From Sediminihabitans luteus (GTDB lineage Bacteria > Actinomycetota > Actinomycetes > Actinomycetales > Cellulomonadaceae), in the NCBI RefSeq assembly GCF_002797595.1, contig NZ_PGFE01000002.1:628337-692336 (forward strand): 64,000 nucleotides of DNA, written 5' to 3'. The translations under genes and the position numbers were made by a program. The notes below the pieces were generated by a model. The model had not been told where the DNA came from and searched no databases. It saw nothing but the letters and a program-made list of their open reading frames with translations. Below are positions 31,130 through 40,363 of the stretch, piece by piece. How positions within the stretch are numbered: position 1 is the first letter of the stretch; each line of letters starts with the position of its first letter.

Positions 31130-33226
31130 TCAGGCCGTCGCGGCCTGCATCTGGCGGAGCTCCTTCTTGAGCCCACCGATCTCGTCGCGCAGCCGCGCGG
31201 CGAGCTCGAACTGCAACTCGCCGGCCGCCGCGTGCATCTGGTCGCTCAGCTCCTGGATGAGGTCAGCCAGCTCGCTCGCCGCGACGCCCGCGAGCCGGTT
31301 GCCCGTGGTCGCGCCCTCCTTGGGCCCACCGGGCACCGGCGCCTTCGCGCCCGGCTTGCGGTAGCCGCCCTTGAGGAGCTCCGCTGTGTCGATGTCCTCG
31401 CGCGCGAGCATGTCGGTCACGTCCGAGATGCGCTTGCGCAGCGGGGTCGGGTCGATGCCGTGCTCGAGGTTGTACGCGACCTGCTTCTCACGCCGCCGCT
31501 CGGTCTCCCCGATGGCCTTCTCCATCGCCGCGGTGATCTTGTCGGCGTACATGTGCACCTCGCCCGAGACGTTGCGGGCGGCACGGCCGATCGTCTGGAT
31601 CAGCGAGGTTCCGGAGCGCAGGAACCCCTCCTTGTCGGCGTCGAGGATCGCCACGAGCGACACCTCGGGCAGGTCCAGGCCCTCGCGCAGCAGGTTGATC
31701 CCGACGAGCACGTCGTACTCCCCGAGCCGGAGCTCTCGCAGCAGCTCGATGCGGCGCAGCGTGTCGACCTCGGAGTGCAGATACCGCACGCGCACCCCCT
31801 TGTCGAGCAGGTAGTCGGTGAGGTCCTCCGACATCTTCTTGGTGAGCGTCGTGACCAGCACGCGCTCGTTGCGCGCCGCGCGGTCGCGGATCTCGCCGAG
31901 CAGGTCGTCGATCTGGCCCTGCGTCGGCTTCACGACGACCTTCGGGTCGACCAGGCCGGTCGGGCGGATGATCTGCTCCACCACGCCGTCCGACATCGAG
32001 AGCTCGTACGCGCCGGGCGTCGCGGACAGGTAGACCGTCTGGCCGATCCGCTCGACGAACTCCTCCCAGCGCAACGGCCGGTTGTCGGTCGCGCTCGGCA
32101 GCCGGAACCCGTGGTCGACGAGGCTCCGCTTGCGCGACATGTCACCCTCGAACATCGAGCCGATCTGCGGGACCGTCACGTGCGACTCGTCGACCACGAG
32201 CAGGAAGTCCTCGGGGAAGTAGTCGAGGAGCGTGTTGGGCGCCGTCCCGGGGGCGCGTCCGTCGATGTGCCGCGAGTAGTTCTCGATACCCGAGCACGAG
32301 CCGATCTGCCGCATCATCTCGATGTCGTAGGTCGTGCGCATGCGCAGCCGCTGCGCCTCGAGGAGCTTGTTCTGCTGCTCGAGCTCGTCGAGCCGCTCGG
32401 CGAGCTCGGCCTCGATCGAGGAGATCGCACGCTCCATGCGCTCGGGGCCGGCCACGTAGTGCGTCGCGGGGAACACGAAGATGCTCGACTCGTCGCGCAC
32501 CACGTCGCCCGTGAGCGGGTGCAACGTCTGGATCGCCTCGATCTCGTCGCCGAAGAACTCGATCCGGATCGCGAGCTCCTCGTACACCGGGATGATCTCG
32601 ACGGTGTCGCCGCGCACGCGGAACGTGCCGCGCGTGAAGGCCACGTCGTTGCGCGTGTACTGCATCGTGACGAACTTGCGCAGCAGGTCGTCCCGCTCGA
32701 CGTGGTCGCCGACGTCGAGCCGCACCATGCGGTCCACGTACTCCTGCGGCGTGCCGAGACCGTAGATGCACGACACGGACGCGACCACGACGACGTCGCG
32801 GCGCGTGAGCAGCGAGGACGTCGCGGAGTGACGCAGCCGCTCGACCTCGTCGTTGATCGACGAGTCCTTCTCGATGTACGTGTCCGTCTGCGCGATGTAC
32901 GCCTCGGGCTGGTAGTAGTCGTAGTACGAGACGAAGTACTCGACCGCGTTGTTGGGAAGCAGTTCGCGGAACTCGGTCGCGAGCTGCGCGGCGAGCGTCT
33001 TGTTGGGCGCCATCACGAGCGTCGGACGCTGGAGCTTCTCGATGAGCCAGGCCGTCGTGGCCGACTTGCCGGTGCCGGTCGCACCGAGGAGGGTGACGTC
33101 CTTCTCCCCCGCCTGCACGCGCTGCGCGAGCTCGGCGATCGCGGTCGGCTGGTCGCCCGACGGGGTGTACTCGGAGACCACCTCGAAGGGGGCGACGGTC
33201 CGCTGCAGGTCGGTCACTGGGCGCAT
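31130..33226 (-). CDS. uvrB: excinuclease ABC subunit B
   Basis: 698-residue UvrB, the helicase-like protein that verifies damage and recruits UvrC. Walker [17 protein letters not shown] near residue 43, the beta-hairpin [16 protein letters not shown], the DESH helicase box, QTIGRAARN (motif VI) and a C-terminal UVR motif ([20 protein letters not shown]) are all seen. ATG 33226 lies six bases after a TAGCGT box, so the mRNA is probably leaderless. No LexA dyad is visible upstream, unlike uvrA. An out-of-frame ATG at 33230 is ignored. Confidence 0.97.
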   Translation of the reverse strand: MRPVTDLQRTVAPFEVVSEYTPSGDQPTAIAELAQRVQAGEKDVTLLGATGTGKSATTAWLIEKLQRPTLVMAPNKTLAAQLATEFRELLPNNAVEYFVSYYDYYQPEAYIAQTDTYIEKDSSINDEVERLRHSATSSLLTRRDVVVVASVSCIYGLGTPQEYVDRMVRLDVGDHVERDDLLRKFVTMQYTRNDVAFTRGTFRVRGDTVEIIPVYEELAIRIEFFGDEIEAIQTLHPLTGDVVRDESSIFVFPATHYVAGPERMERAISSIEAELAERLDELEQQNKLLEAQRLRMRTTYDIEMMRQIGSCSGIENYSRHIDGRAPGTAPNTLLDYFPEDFLLVVDESHVTVPQIGSMFEGDMSRKRSLVDHGFRLPSATDNRPLRWEEFVERIGQTVYLSATPGAYELSMSDGVVEQIIRPTGLVDPKVVVKPTQGQIDDLLGEIRDRAARNERVLVTTLTKKMSEDLTDYLLDKGVRVRYLHSEVDTLRRIELLRELRLGEYDVLVGINLLREGLDLPEVSLVAILDADKEGFLRSGTSLIQTIGRAARNVSGEVHMYADKITAAMEKAIGETERRREKQVAYNLEHGIDPTPLRKRISDVTDMLAREDIDTAELLKGGYRKPGAKAPVPGGPKEGATTGNRLAGVAASELADLIQELSDQMHAAAGELQFELAARLRDEIGGLKKELRQMQAATA

Positions 33227-33232
33227 ACATCC

Positions 33233-33238
33233 ACGCTA
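33233..33238 (-). promoter_or_regulatory. -10 box of uvrB, leaderless type
   Basis: TAGCGT on the minus strand, six bases before the uvrB ATG. Confidence 0.55.
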
Positions 33239-33374
33239 CGCCGGACCACCGACACCGGCCCGTGCCCGCCCTGCCGGCCCGCCCGTGTGACCGACGTCTC
33301 GCGATGCGGGACGTCGTGCAGGATCGTTACCTGTTTTCACCCGTCTTGTCCTGTTGGGCTCTCGGGGGCGCTGA

Positions 33375-33380
33375 TAGCGT
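33375..33380 (+). promoter_or_regulatory. candidate -10 box for the first LAxTG protein gene
   Basis: TAGCGT within the 310-base spacer between uvrB and the surface protein gene, giving a leader of about 150 bases. TAACTT near 33408 is an alternative. The rest of the spacer shows no gene or known RNA motif. Confidence 0.35.
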
Positions 33381-33536
33381 GTCCGCGGCGATGCTTGTAC
33401 AGGCCCCTAACTTAGGCCGCAGCCCCGGAACCACGGCTCTGGGACAGGCGCCGCCCGAGCCCTCCGCGACGTCGCGGGAGGCCGTACGCCCATCGCCCTC
33501 GGGCGAGACGACCCGACACGTTCCTGGAGTTCCCGG

Positions 33537-34991
33537 ATGCCGCACCGCGCCACACCGACCACCAGCTCGCGGGCACGCCGCGCGCGCCTCATCGCCTCGT
33601 CCGCCGTCGCGGCGGGCCTGCTCGCGACCGCGTTCCCGACGCTCGCGTCGGCCACGAACGGCGACAGCGAGGGTGCGCCCGTGTGCACCGAGACGAGCAT
33701 CCTCCCGGGCATCACCCAGGGCAGCCAGAGCTTCACGGACAAGGGTGTCGCCGTGTTCGTCGGGGGCGACTACCTCGCGCTTCCCGAGGCGGCCGAGAGC
33801 GAGGGCCGACTCGTCGTCGGCGGGACGACGACGATCTCCGCAGGGCTGTTCAACCTCGGCCGCGCTGGCGGCGGTTCGCAGATCACGCCGCCGCCCGGCA
33901 GCGACATGCTCATCTCGCTCGGCGCGGTGACGGTGACCGCCGGCTCGAACCTGCACGTGGGCCACGGGCTCGAGAAGGGCACCAAGAAGGGCGGCAACGT
34001 CCTCTCCGGTGGCGACATCACCGGCACGATGGACCTCAACGGCGGCACGGCCAAGCCGAACAAGCCGGGCGCGACCTCCACGAAGGTCGACGCCGCACGC
34101 GAGACGCTCGCGACCGCGTCCCAGAAGCTCGCCGCGCTCGAGGCGAACGGCACCCTCGGCACGGACTCGGGCTGGCCCGCCCTCATCGGCGACGGCACGG
34201 ACGCGACGCAGGTCTTCTCGCTCACCGCGCAGCAGGCCGACGACCTCGGCGCGGTGACGTTCAAGAACGTCGGGACCGACACCCCGATCGTCATCAACGT
34301 CTCGGGCACCACGGCGCGCCTCGACTCGACCTACGTCGCCGGTGGCAACTTCGGCCAGCGGATCGACGACTTCACGAAGATCGGCGCCTGGGCACCGCGC
34401 ATCGTCTGGAACTTCCCCGACGCGACCGAGCTGACCCTCGCGGGCGGCAGCCAGCTCGTCGGCAGCATCCTCGCCCCCGAGGCGGACGTCGCCGACAGCA
34501 CCCACACCAACGGCCGCCTCTGGGTCGGCGGCGACCTGACGTTCGGCGGCTCGTACAGCGGCCTCGAGCACCACAACTACCCGTGGATCGGCGCCTCCGA
34601 GCTCGGGTGCGAACCGACCGACATCCCCGAGCCGCCGGTCGTCGTGCCGACGGTCCCGCCGCTCCCCCCGGTCCCGACGCAGAGCCCGGAGCCGACCGAG
34701 TCGAGCACGCCGACCGAGTCGGTGACCCCGTCCGACGAGCCGTCGGCCACGCCGAGCGAGTCGGTGTCGAGCACGCCGTCCGAGTCGCCCGAGGTGCTCG
34801 GCACGAGCGTCCCGTCGCCGTCCGAGTCGCCCGAGGTGCTCGGCACGAGCGTCCCGTCGCCCGAGGCCGAGGAGGGTGGCCTCGCGATGACCGGTGCGAC
34901 CGTCGCCACGGCGTCGATCGTCGCGCTGCTGCTCGCCGGTGGCGGCGCGGCACTGCTGATCCTGCGTCGTCGGGCCGCCCAGCAGGGCTGA
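33537..34991 (+). CDS. LAxTG-anchored secreted protein with choice-of-anchor-A domain
   Basis: 484-residue predicted surface protein. A Sec signal peptide (basic start, hydrophobic 18-35, cleavage after TLASA at 39) precedes a choice-of-anchor-A type domain (about 55-350). That domain has a GDYLALPEAAESEGRLVVGG strand region, IVWNFPDATELTLAGGSQL and a GLEHHNYPW end. A Pro/Ser/Thr/Glu stalk follows, containing SESPEVLGTSVPSP twice. The sorting signal LAMTG (449-453) is followed by a membrane helix and an RRR tail, the form used by class E sortases. A related domain is in the next large gene. Ligand unknown. RBS TGGAG. Confidence 0.85.
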   Translation: MPHRATPTTSSRARRARLIASSAVAAGLLATAFPTLASATNGDSEGAPVCTETSILPGITQGSQSFTDKGVAVFVGGDYLALPEAAESEGRLVVGGTTTISAGLFNLGRAGGGSQITPPPGSDMLISLGAVTVTAGSNLHVGHGLEKGTKKGGNVLSGGDITGTMDLNGGTAKPNKPGATSTKVDAARETLATASQKLAALEANGTLGTDSGWPALIGDGTDATQVFSLTAQQADDLGAVTFKNVGTDTPIVINVSGTTARLDSTYVAGGNFGQRIDDFTKIGAWAPRIVWNFPDATELTLAGGSQLVGSILAPEADVADSTHTNGRLWVGGDLTFGGSYSGLEHHNYPWIGASELGCEPTDIPEPPVVVPTVPPLPPVPTQSPEPTESSTPTESVTPSDEPSATPSESVSSTPSESPEVLGTSVPSPSESPEVLGTSVPSPEAEEGGLAMTGATVATASIVALLLAGGGAALLILRRRAAQQG

Positions 34992-35026
34992 TCCGTCCAG
35001 CCCCGACAGGCTGATGCAGCACGCCC

Positions 35027-35070
35027 GAGGGCCGTGCTCCGCGAGCGAGAGCTCGCGGAGCACGGCCCTC
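35027..35070. terminator. strong hairpin after the first LAxTG gene
   Basis: Arms 35027-35046 and 35051-35070 pair perfectly over 20 bp with a GAGA tetraloop, 35 bases past the stop. No U-tract. It separates the two surface protein genes. Confidence 0.85.
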
Positions 35071-35164
35071 AGGCGTCCCTGTGCGCGCGGCTGCGCCCGC
35101 ATCTCCGCGGATGTTCACCCGCGGCACGTTCTTCCCATGCGTCGCGCAGGCGGATGAACTCCCC

Positions 35165-35170
35165 TACTGT
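35165..35170 (+). promoter_or_regulatory. candidate -10 box for the DUF5979-repeat gene
   Basis: TACTGT between the terminator and the ATG, giving a leader of about 105 bases. -35 not recognisable. Confidence 0.3.
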
Positions 35171-35279
35171 CGTGGGAAGTAGTCGAACGGGGGCGCTCGA
35201 CCGGCAGGGCCGTGCTCCGCGGGGTACGGCCTCGAAGTCCGGGCGCGCGTCACCACCTCGAGCGCCAGGGACGGAATCG

Positions 35280-38200
35280 ATGTCGAACGCACCCCGCCAC
35301 GCACGGCCGCCACTCCAACGATTCACCGCTGCCTCGGCAGCGCTGAGCCTCGCGCTCGTGGGATCGCTCGCGGTCGTGGCGACTGTGAGCACCTCGGAGA
35401 CGGCCGCCGCGGCCCCCGCCGACCTCATCCCCCCCGCCTCGGGCATCCTCCCCGGGCCTGCACCCGAGGACTCGACCGGTGCACCAGGAGCGTGGGGCCC
35501 GTGCGTCCCTGACGACGAGTCGGACGACAACTGCTCCGGATGGCTCATCCCACCCAATATCCTCGGCCAGTTCTACGGGACCGACAACGGTCCGAACGTC
35601 ATCGTGGGCGGCGACTTCTCCGTGCCGAGCGACGGAGGCACCGAGACCGAAGGCCTCATGGTGATCAACGGTAGCGCGACGTTCGACCGCGGCTACTCGG
35701 TCGGTGTCGTGGGCGCTGGCACAGGCGTCGTTCCCGCCGACGACGAGGACATGTTCGTCACAGGTGGAGACACGACCGTCAATGGCACGTCAACCGGGGT
35801 CACGGCGTACGGAGCCGATGGTTCGGGCGGCTATCGCACAGCCACGCTTCGCGTCGGCGGCGCCCACAACTTCACCGACCCCAGCTACACGGCGAACGGC
35901 ACGTACGGCGACCTGGGCGACGTCGACTCCGCGAATCAGGACACGCTCCTGGGGCCGACGCAGAACTACCTGTACACCGACGTCTCGGTCATCGACGATG
36001 ACCACTACACCGACCTGTTCGGCCCGGACGGGAAGATGTCCCGCTATTCGCAGCAGTGCTATGCCGAGCTCAGCACGACCGACGCGACCACCGTGGTCAA
36101 CGAAGGTGGCGCGCTGACGCTGGAGCAGGGAACGCTCTCGAACGTCGGCAACGTCTACACCGCGACCAGCGACGGGACCGGCGACCTCGTTGTGTTCACG
36201 ATCCCTGACATGCTCGGCTCGGCGACCCAGAGCGTGACCGTCTCCGTCGTCGGCGTCAAGCCGGGCGCGACGGTGCTCGTCAACACCCTCGGCACCGGGA
36301 CGGTGCAGCAGCGGATCAGCGACATCATCGTCGGTGACGGCGACCCGAACTCGACGCTCGAGGCCGGCGACCGTGTGCTGTGGAACTACCCCTTCGCGAC
36401 GGACGTCACGCTCGGCGGCGACACCCAGCTCCCGGGGTCGATCCTGATCGGGAACCCCGCCTCGACGGCAAGCATCGGGTTCTCGGGGACCAACGGGCGC
36501 ATCTACGCAGCCGGGGATCTGGTTCACACGGGGAGTGTCTTCAACCTCACGGGCCTCGAGTATCACTCGTTCCCCTTCACGGGTGCGCTCGGGTGCGTGC
36601 AGACCCTGCCCGGCACCTTCTCGGTCGCCAAGTCCGTCGAGGGCGACGGCGTGGGCGAGGTCCCCGACGACACGACCTTCACGGTCGACTGGGAGGTCAC
36701 GGCCCCGAGCGACAGCCCGAACCTTGGCCGCACGGGCACGCTCGACGTCCTCGCCGACGGCACGCCGGTGACCGGCCCGATCGACCTGGCCGAGGGCGAC
36801 GAGGTCACTCTCTCCGAGCCGACGTTCCCCGAGATCGAGGGGGTCGACTGGGGCACCCCGGTCATCTCCCCCAACTCGGTGGTCATCGGGGCCGAAGGCA
36901 CGGTCGCCGAGGTCGAGGTGACCAACACGGCCACGCTCGAGCGCGGCGGCTTCACGATCACCAAGGCGGTCACGGGCGACGACGGCGCATCCACGACCGA
37001 CTTCACGGGGACGTGGACGTGCGACGCCGAGAACCTCGACGGGCAGTCGACCGGTAGCTGGTCGCTCTCCGACGGCGAGGACGTGACCGTCACGGGCTTC
37101 CCGACGGGCACGACCTGCTCGGTGACCGAGGACGCCCCGACCGACGACAACGGGGACTGGGAGTCCACGATCGACCCCGACGGTGACTTCGTGATCGTCG
37201 AGGGCGACGGCACCGAGACCACGGTCACGGTCACGAACGAGTTCACGCACGCCGTCGGCGGCTTCACCATCACCAAGGCCGTCGAGGGCGACGACGGCGC
37301 GTCGACCACCGAGTTCACGGGCACGTGGACCTGCGACGCCGAGAACGCCGACGGCCTGTCCTCGGGCACCTGGACGCTGGCCGACGGTGAGGATCTCGCG
37401 CTCGACGGCTTCCCGACCGGCACCACCTGCTCGGTCACCGAGGACGCGCCGACCGACGACAACGGGGACTGGAGCCCGACGATCTCGCCCGAGGGCGACT
37501 TCGTGATCGTCGAGGGTGACGCGACCGCGATCGCCGTGACGGTGACGAACGAGTTCACGCACGCCATCGGCGGCTTCACGATCACCAAGGAGGTCACGGG
37601 CGACGACGGCGCGTCGACCACCGAGTTCTCCGGCACCTGGACGTGCGACGCCCCGAACGCGGCGGGCGACACGACCGGCACGTGGTCCCTCGCGGACGGC
37701 GGATCCTCCGCGGTCGCGGGCTTCCCGACGGGCACGACCTGCTCGGTGACCGAGGACGCCCCGACCGACGACAACGGCACCTGGGAGTCCAGCATCGACC
37801 CCGAGGGCGACTTCGTGATCGTCGAGGGCGACGGCACCGAGACCACGGTCACGGTGACGAACGAGTTCACGCACGCCGTCGGCGGCTTCACGATCACCAA
37901 GGCCGTCGCCGGCGACGAGGGTGCGACCACGACCGAGTTCACCGGCACGTGGACGTGCGACGCCGCGAACACCGACGGCGACACGACCGGAACCTGGACG
38001 CTGACCGACGGTGACGAGCTCGCGCTCGACGGCTTCCCGACCGGCACCACCTGCTCGGTCACCGAGGACGTCCCGACCGAGGAGGACGGCAGCTGGGTCT
38101 CGTCGATCGACCCCGAGGGCGACTTCGTGATCGTCGAGGGCGACGCCACCGCGACCACCGTCACCGTCACGAACACCTACTCCCAGACCCCCGTGGGTGG

Positions 38201-39602
38201 CTTCACGATCACCAAGGCGGTCACGGGCGACGATGGTGCGTCCACGACCGAGTTCACGGGGACGTGGACCTGTGACGCCGAGGACGCGGACGGCGAGACG
38301 ACCGGCACCTGGACGCTCGTCGACGGCGGGGAGGTGACCGTCGCAGGGTTCCCGGTCGGCACCGCCTGCTCCGTCGCGGAGGACGCCCCGACCGACGACA
38401 ACGGCACCTGGGAGTCCACGATCGACCCCGACGGCGAGTTCACCATCGTCGAGGGCGACGGCACCGAGACCACGGTCACGGTCACGAACGACTTCACCCG
38501 CGCCGTCGGCGGCTTCACGATCACCAAGGCGGTCACGGGCGACGACGGCGCGTCCACGACCGAGTTCACGGGGACGTGGACCTGCGACGCGGCGAACGCC
38601 GACGGCGACACGACCGGCACCTGGACGCTCGCGGACGGCGACGAGCTCGCGCTCGCCGGCTTCCCGACCGGCACCACGTGCTCGGTCACCGAGGACGCCC
38701 CGACCGACGACAACGGCACCTGGGAGTCCACGATCGACCCCGAGGGCGACTTCACCATCGTCGAGGGCGACGCCACCGCGGCCACGGTGACCGTGACCAA
38801 CACGTTCACGAGCGACGTGGGTGCCTTCCAGGTGACCAAGGTCGTCGAGGGCGACGAGGGCGCTGCCACGACTTCGTTCGAGGTCGACTGGTCGTGCGAC
38901 GCCCCGAACGAGGACGGGCTCAGCGAGGGCACGTTCACGCTCGAGGCCGACGGGGTGTCGCCGGCCGTCGGGGGCTTCCCGGTGGGCACGACCTGCACCG
39001 TGAGCGAACCGACCGTCGAGGACCCGAACGGTGCGTGGACCGCCGAGATCACGCCCGACACGATCACGATCGGGAGCACCGACCAGACGGCGATCGACGC
39101 CGTGACCGTGACCAACACGTTCGAGCAGGGCGTCGTGCTGGGCGGGTTCACGATCACCAAGGTCGTCGTCGGTGACGACGGCGCGTCCACGACCGAGTTC
39201 ACCGGCACCTGGACGTGCGACGCCCCGAACGCAGCCGGCGACACGACCGGCACCTGGACGCTCACGGACGGCGACGAGCTCGCGCTCGACGGCTTCCCCG
39301 TCGGCACCACGTGCTCGGTCACCGAGGACGCCCCGACCGACGACAACGGCACCTGGGAGTCCACGATCGACCCCGAGGGCGACTTCACCATCGTCGAGGG
39401 CGCCGCCACGGCGACGACCGTCACGGTGACGAACACGTTCACCGGGCCGCAGCCGTCGACGTCGGCGCCGACCACCACGGCACCGACCGAGAAGCCGCTC
39501 GCGAGCACGGGTTCGGACGTCGCCCCGTTGGCCGCCGCGGTCCTGCTGCTGCTGACCACGGGCGTGACGGCGCTCCTGATCGCCCGCCGACGCCGAGCAT
39601 GA
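35280..39602 (+). CDS. large LAxTG-anchored surface protein with choice-of-anchor-A domain and DUF5979-like repeats
   Basis: 1440-residue predicted cell-surface protein. Signal peptide to about residue 45. Choice-of-anchor-A type domain at about 85-440, sharing with its neighbour the VLWNYPFATDVTLGGDTQL strand region and GLEYHSFPF end. One divergent DUF5979-like unit at 445-555, then eight tandem units (556-1388), each starting GGFTITK and holding TWTCDA, GFPTGTTCSVTED and TVTVTN. A Thr/Pro spacer follows, then LASTG (1407-1411), a membrane helix and RRRR. Each unit has two Cys, so an internal disulfide per domain is possible. Likely a stalk displaying the N-terminal head. ATG follows GGGACGGA. 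A possible adhesin; ligand unknown. Confidence 0.85.
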   Translation: MSNAPRHARPPLQRFTAASAALSLALVGSLAVVATVSTSETAAAAPADLIPPASGILPGPAPEDSTGAPGAWGPCVPDDESDDNCSGWLIPPNILGQFYGTDNGPNVIVGGDFSVPSDGGTETEGLMVINGSATFDRGYSVGVVGAGTGVVPADDEDMFVTGGDTTVNGTSTGVTAYGADGSGGYRTATLRVGGAHNFTDPSYTANGTYGDLGDVDSANQDTLLGPTQNYLYTDVSVIDDDHYTDLFGPDGKMSRYSQQCYAELSTTDATTVVNEGGALTLEQGTLSNVGNVYTATSDGTGDLVVFTIPDMLGSATQSVTVSVVGVKPGATVLVNTLGTGTVQQRISDIIVGDGDPNSTLEAGDRVLWNYPFATDVTLGGDTQLPGSILIGNPASTASIGFSGTNGRIYAAGDLVHTGSVFNLTGLEYHSFPFTGALGCVQTLPGTFSVAKSVEGDGVGEVPDDTTFTVDWEVTAPSDSPNLGRTGTLDVLADGTPVTGPIDLAEGDEVTLSEPTFPEIEGVDWGTPVISPNSVVIGAEGTVAEVEVTNTATLERGGFTITKAVTGDDGASTTDFTGTWTCDAENLDGQSTGSWSLSDGEDVTVTGFPTGTTCSVTEDAPTDDNGDWESTIDPDGDFVIVEGDGTETTVTVTNEFTHAVGGFTITKAVEGDDGASTTEFTGTWTCDAENADGLSSGTWTLADGEDLALDGFPTGTTCSVTEDAPTDDNGDWSPTISPEGDFVIVEGDATAIAVTVTNEFTHAIGGFTITKEVTGDDGASTTEFSGTWTCDAPNAAGDTTGTWSLADGGSSAVAGFPTGTTCSVTEDAPTDDNGTWESSIDPEGDFVIVEGDGTETTVTVTNEFTHAVGGFTITKAVAGDEGATTTEFTGTWTCDAANTDGDTTGTWTLTDGDELALDGFPTGTTCSVTEDVPTEEDGSWVSSIDPEGDFVIVEGDATATTVTVTNTYSQTPVGGFTITKAVTGDDGASTTEFTGTWTCDAEDADGETTGTWTLVDGGEVTVAGFPVGTACSVAEDAPTDDNGTWESTIDPDGEFTIVEGDGTETTVTVTNDFTRAVGGFTITKAVTGDDGASTTEFTGTWTCDAANADGDTTGTWTLADGDELALAGFPTGTTCSVTEDAPTDDNGTWESTIDPEGDFTIVEGDATAATVTVTNTFTSDVGAFQVTKVVEGDEGAATTSFEVDWSCDAPNEDGLSEGTFTLEADGVSPAVGGFPVGTTCTVSEPTVEDPNGAWTAEITPDTITIGSTDQTAIDAVTVTNTFEQGVVLGGFTITKVVVGDDGASTTEFTGTWTCDAPNAAGDTTGTWTLTDGDELALDGFPVGTTCSVTEDAPTDDNGTWESTIDPEGDFTIVEGAATATTVTVTNTFTGPQPSTSAPTTTAPTEKPLASTGSDVAPLAAAVLLLLTTGVTALLIARRRRA
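36945..39443 (+). repeat. eight tandem ~312-base coding repeats
   Basis: Units start at 36945, 37257, 37569, 37881, 38196, 38508, 38820 and 39141, so most are exactly 312 bases (104 codons), one is 315 and one 321. Units 1-6 and 8 are highly alike; unit 7 (38820-39140, GAFQVTK) is divergent. Long stretches such as the one encoding TEDAPTDDNG are nearly identical at DNA level, a substrate for copy-number change. Confidence 0.95.
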
Positions 39603-39619
39603 CGCACGGTAGGGAATGA

Positions 39620-39661
39620 CGAAGGGCTGGTGCCCGGAGACCCCCCGGCACCAGCCCTTCG
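39620..39661. terminator. bidirectional terminator between the repeat gene and coaE
   Basis: Arms 39620-39634 and 39647-39661 pair perfectly over 15 bp with a 12-base C/G-rich loop, between convergent genes. Confidence 0.8.
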
Positions 39662-39686
39662 CTCGTCGCCCGCGCGGTGCGCGCCG

Positions 39687-40310
39687 CTAGTCGTCCGCGG
39701 ACTCCTCCGCCGTCTCCCGCACCAGCCGCTCCCAGAGGGCGTCGACCTGCGCGACGAGCGCGTCCTCGGTCCCGCTGCCGTCGAGGACGACGTCCGCGAG
39801 CGCGCGTCGCGCGTCGTCGTCCGCCTGGGCCGCGATCCGCGACCTCGCCTCGCCCTCGCCCATCCCCCGCCCAGACACGAGCCGCTCGACGCGCAGCGCG
39901 AGAGGTGCGTCCACGACGACGACGAGGTGGAAGTCCGCGGTGCGACCCGTCTCGACGAGCAGCGGCACGTCGTGCACGACGACGGCGTCGGCGTCCGCGG
40001 CACCGGCCGCGGCCTCCCGCTCGGCCGCCAGACGCCGCACCTCGGGGTGCACGATCGCGTTGAGCCGCTCCCGTGCCCCGTCGTCGCCGAAGGCCACGGC
40101 CGCCAGCGCCGGGCGGTCGAGCGCGCCGTCCGCGGCCAGGACCCCCGGGCCGAACGCCTCGACGACCTCCTCCAGGCCGACCGAACCGGGGTGCACGGCC
40201 TCGCGAGCGAGCAGGTCGTAGTCGAGCACGACCGCCCCCCGCTCCCCCAGCCTGCGTGAGGCCACCGACTTGCCTGCCGCGATTCCGCCCGTGAGTCCGA
40301 TACGTAGCAT
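39687..40310 (-). CDS. coaE: dephospho-CoA kinase
   Basis: 207-residue dephospho-CoA kinase, the last step of coenzyme A synthesis. P-loop LTGGIAAGKSVASRRL at residues 6-21, then LDYDLLAREAVHPG with the substrate Asp, and the lid HDVPLLVETG. Actinobacterial CoaE often carries a C-terminal extension; this one is the short form. It starts at ATG 40310; a CAGGAT box lies six bases upstream. Divergent from the ABC exporter. coaE near rpsA and polA is a conserved arrangement. Confidence 0.95.
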   Translation of the reverse strand: MLRIGLTGGIAAGKSVASRRLGERGAVVLDYDLLAREAVHPGSVGLEEVVEAFGPGVLAADGALDRPALAAVAFGDDGARERLNAIVHPEVRRLAAEREAAAGAADADAVVVHDVPLLVETGRTADFHLVVVVDAPLALRVERLVSGRGMGEGEARSRIAAQADDDARRALADVVLDGSGTEDALVAQVDALWERLVRETAEESADD

Positions 40311-40316
40311 CACCCC

Positions 40317-40322
40317 ATCCTG
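40317..40322 (-). promoter_or_regulatory. candidate -10 box of coaE
   Basis: CAGGAT six bases before the ATG, the same sequence and spacing as before whiA. Confidence 0.35.
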
Positions 40323-40351
40323 CCAGTGCCGGCGGACGTCGCGAGCGGGGT

Positions 40352-40357
40352 TAGCCT
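40352..40357 (+). promoter_or_regulatory. -10 box of the ABC exporter, leaderless type
   Basis: TAGCCT six bases before GTG 40364, no ribosome binding site. Confidence 0.55.
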
Positions 40358-40363
40358 CGGACG

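Noticed and set aside
33381-33536. A c-di-AMP or other riboswitch in the leader of the first surface protein
   Set aside because: The leader is long and GC-rich, but I could not find the conserved loops of any class I know.
35183-35188. A LexA half-site TCGAAC upstream of the large surface protein
   Set aside because: The second half-site GTTCGA is absent at four-base spacing.
36945-39443. Possible CRISPR array because of regular repeats
   Set aside because: The 312-base period, intact reading frame and protein motifs show coding tandem repeats.
35790-40003. Long antisense frames, rich in Val/Ser/Pro, opposite the DUF5979 repeats
   Set aside because: They mirror the tandem repeat period of the sense gene and contain no independent start signals or domains.
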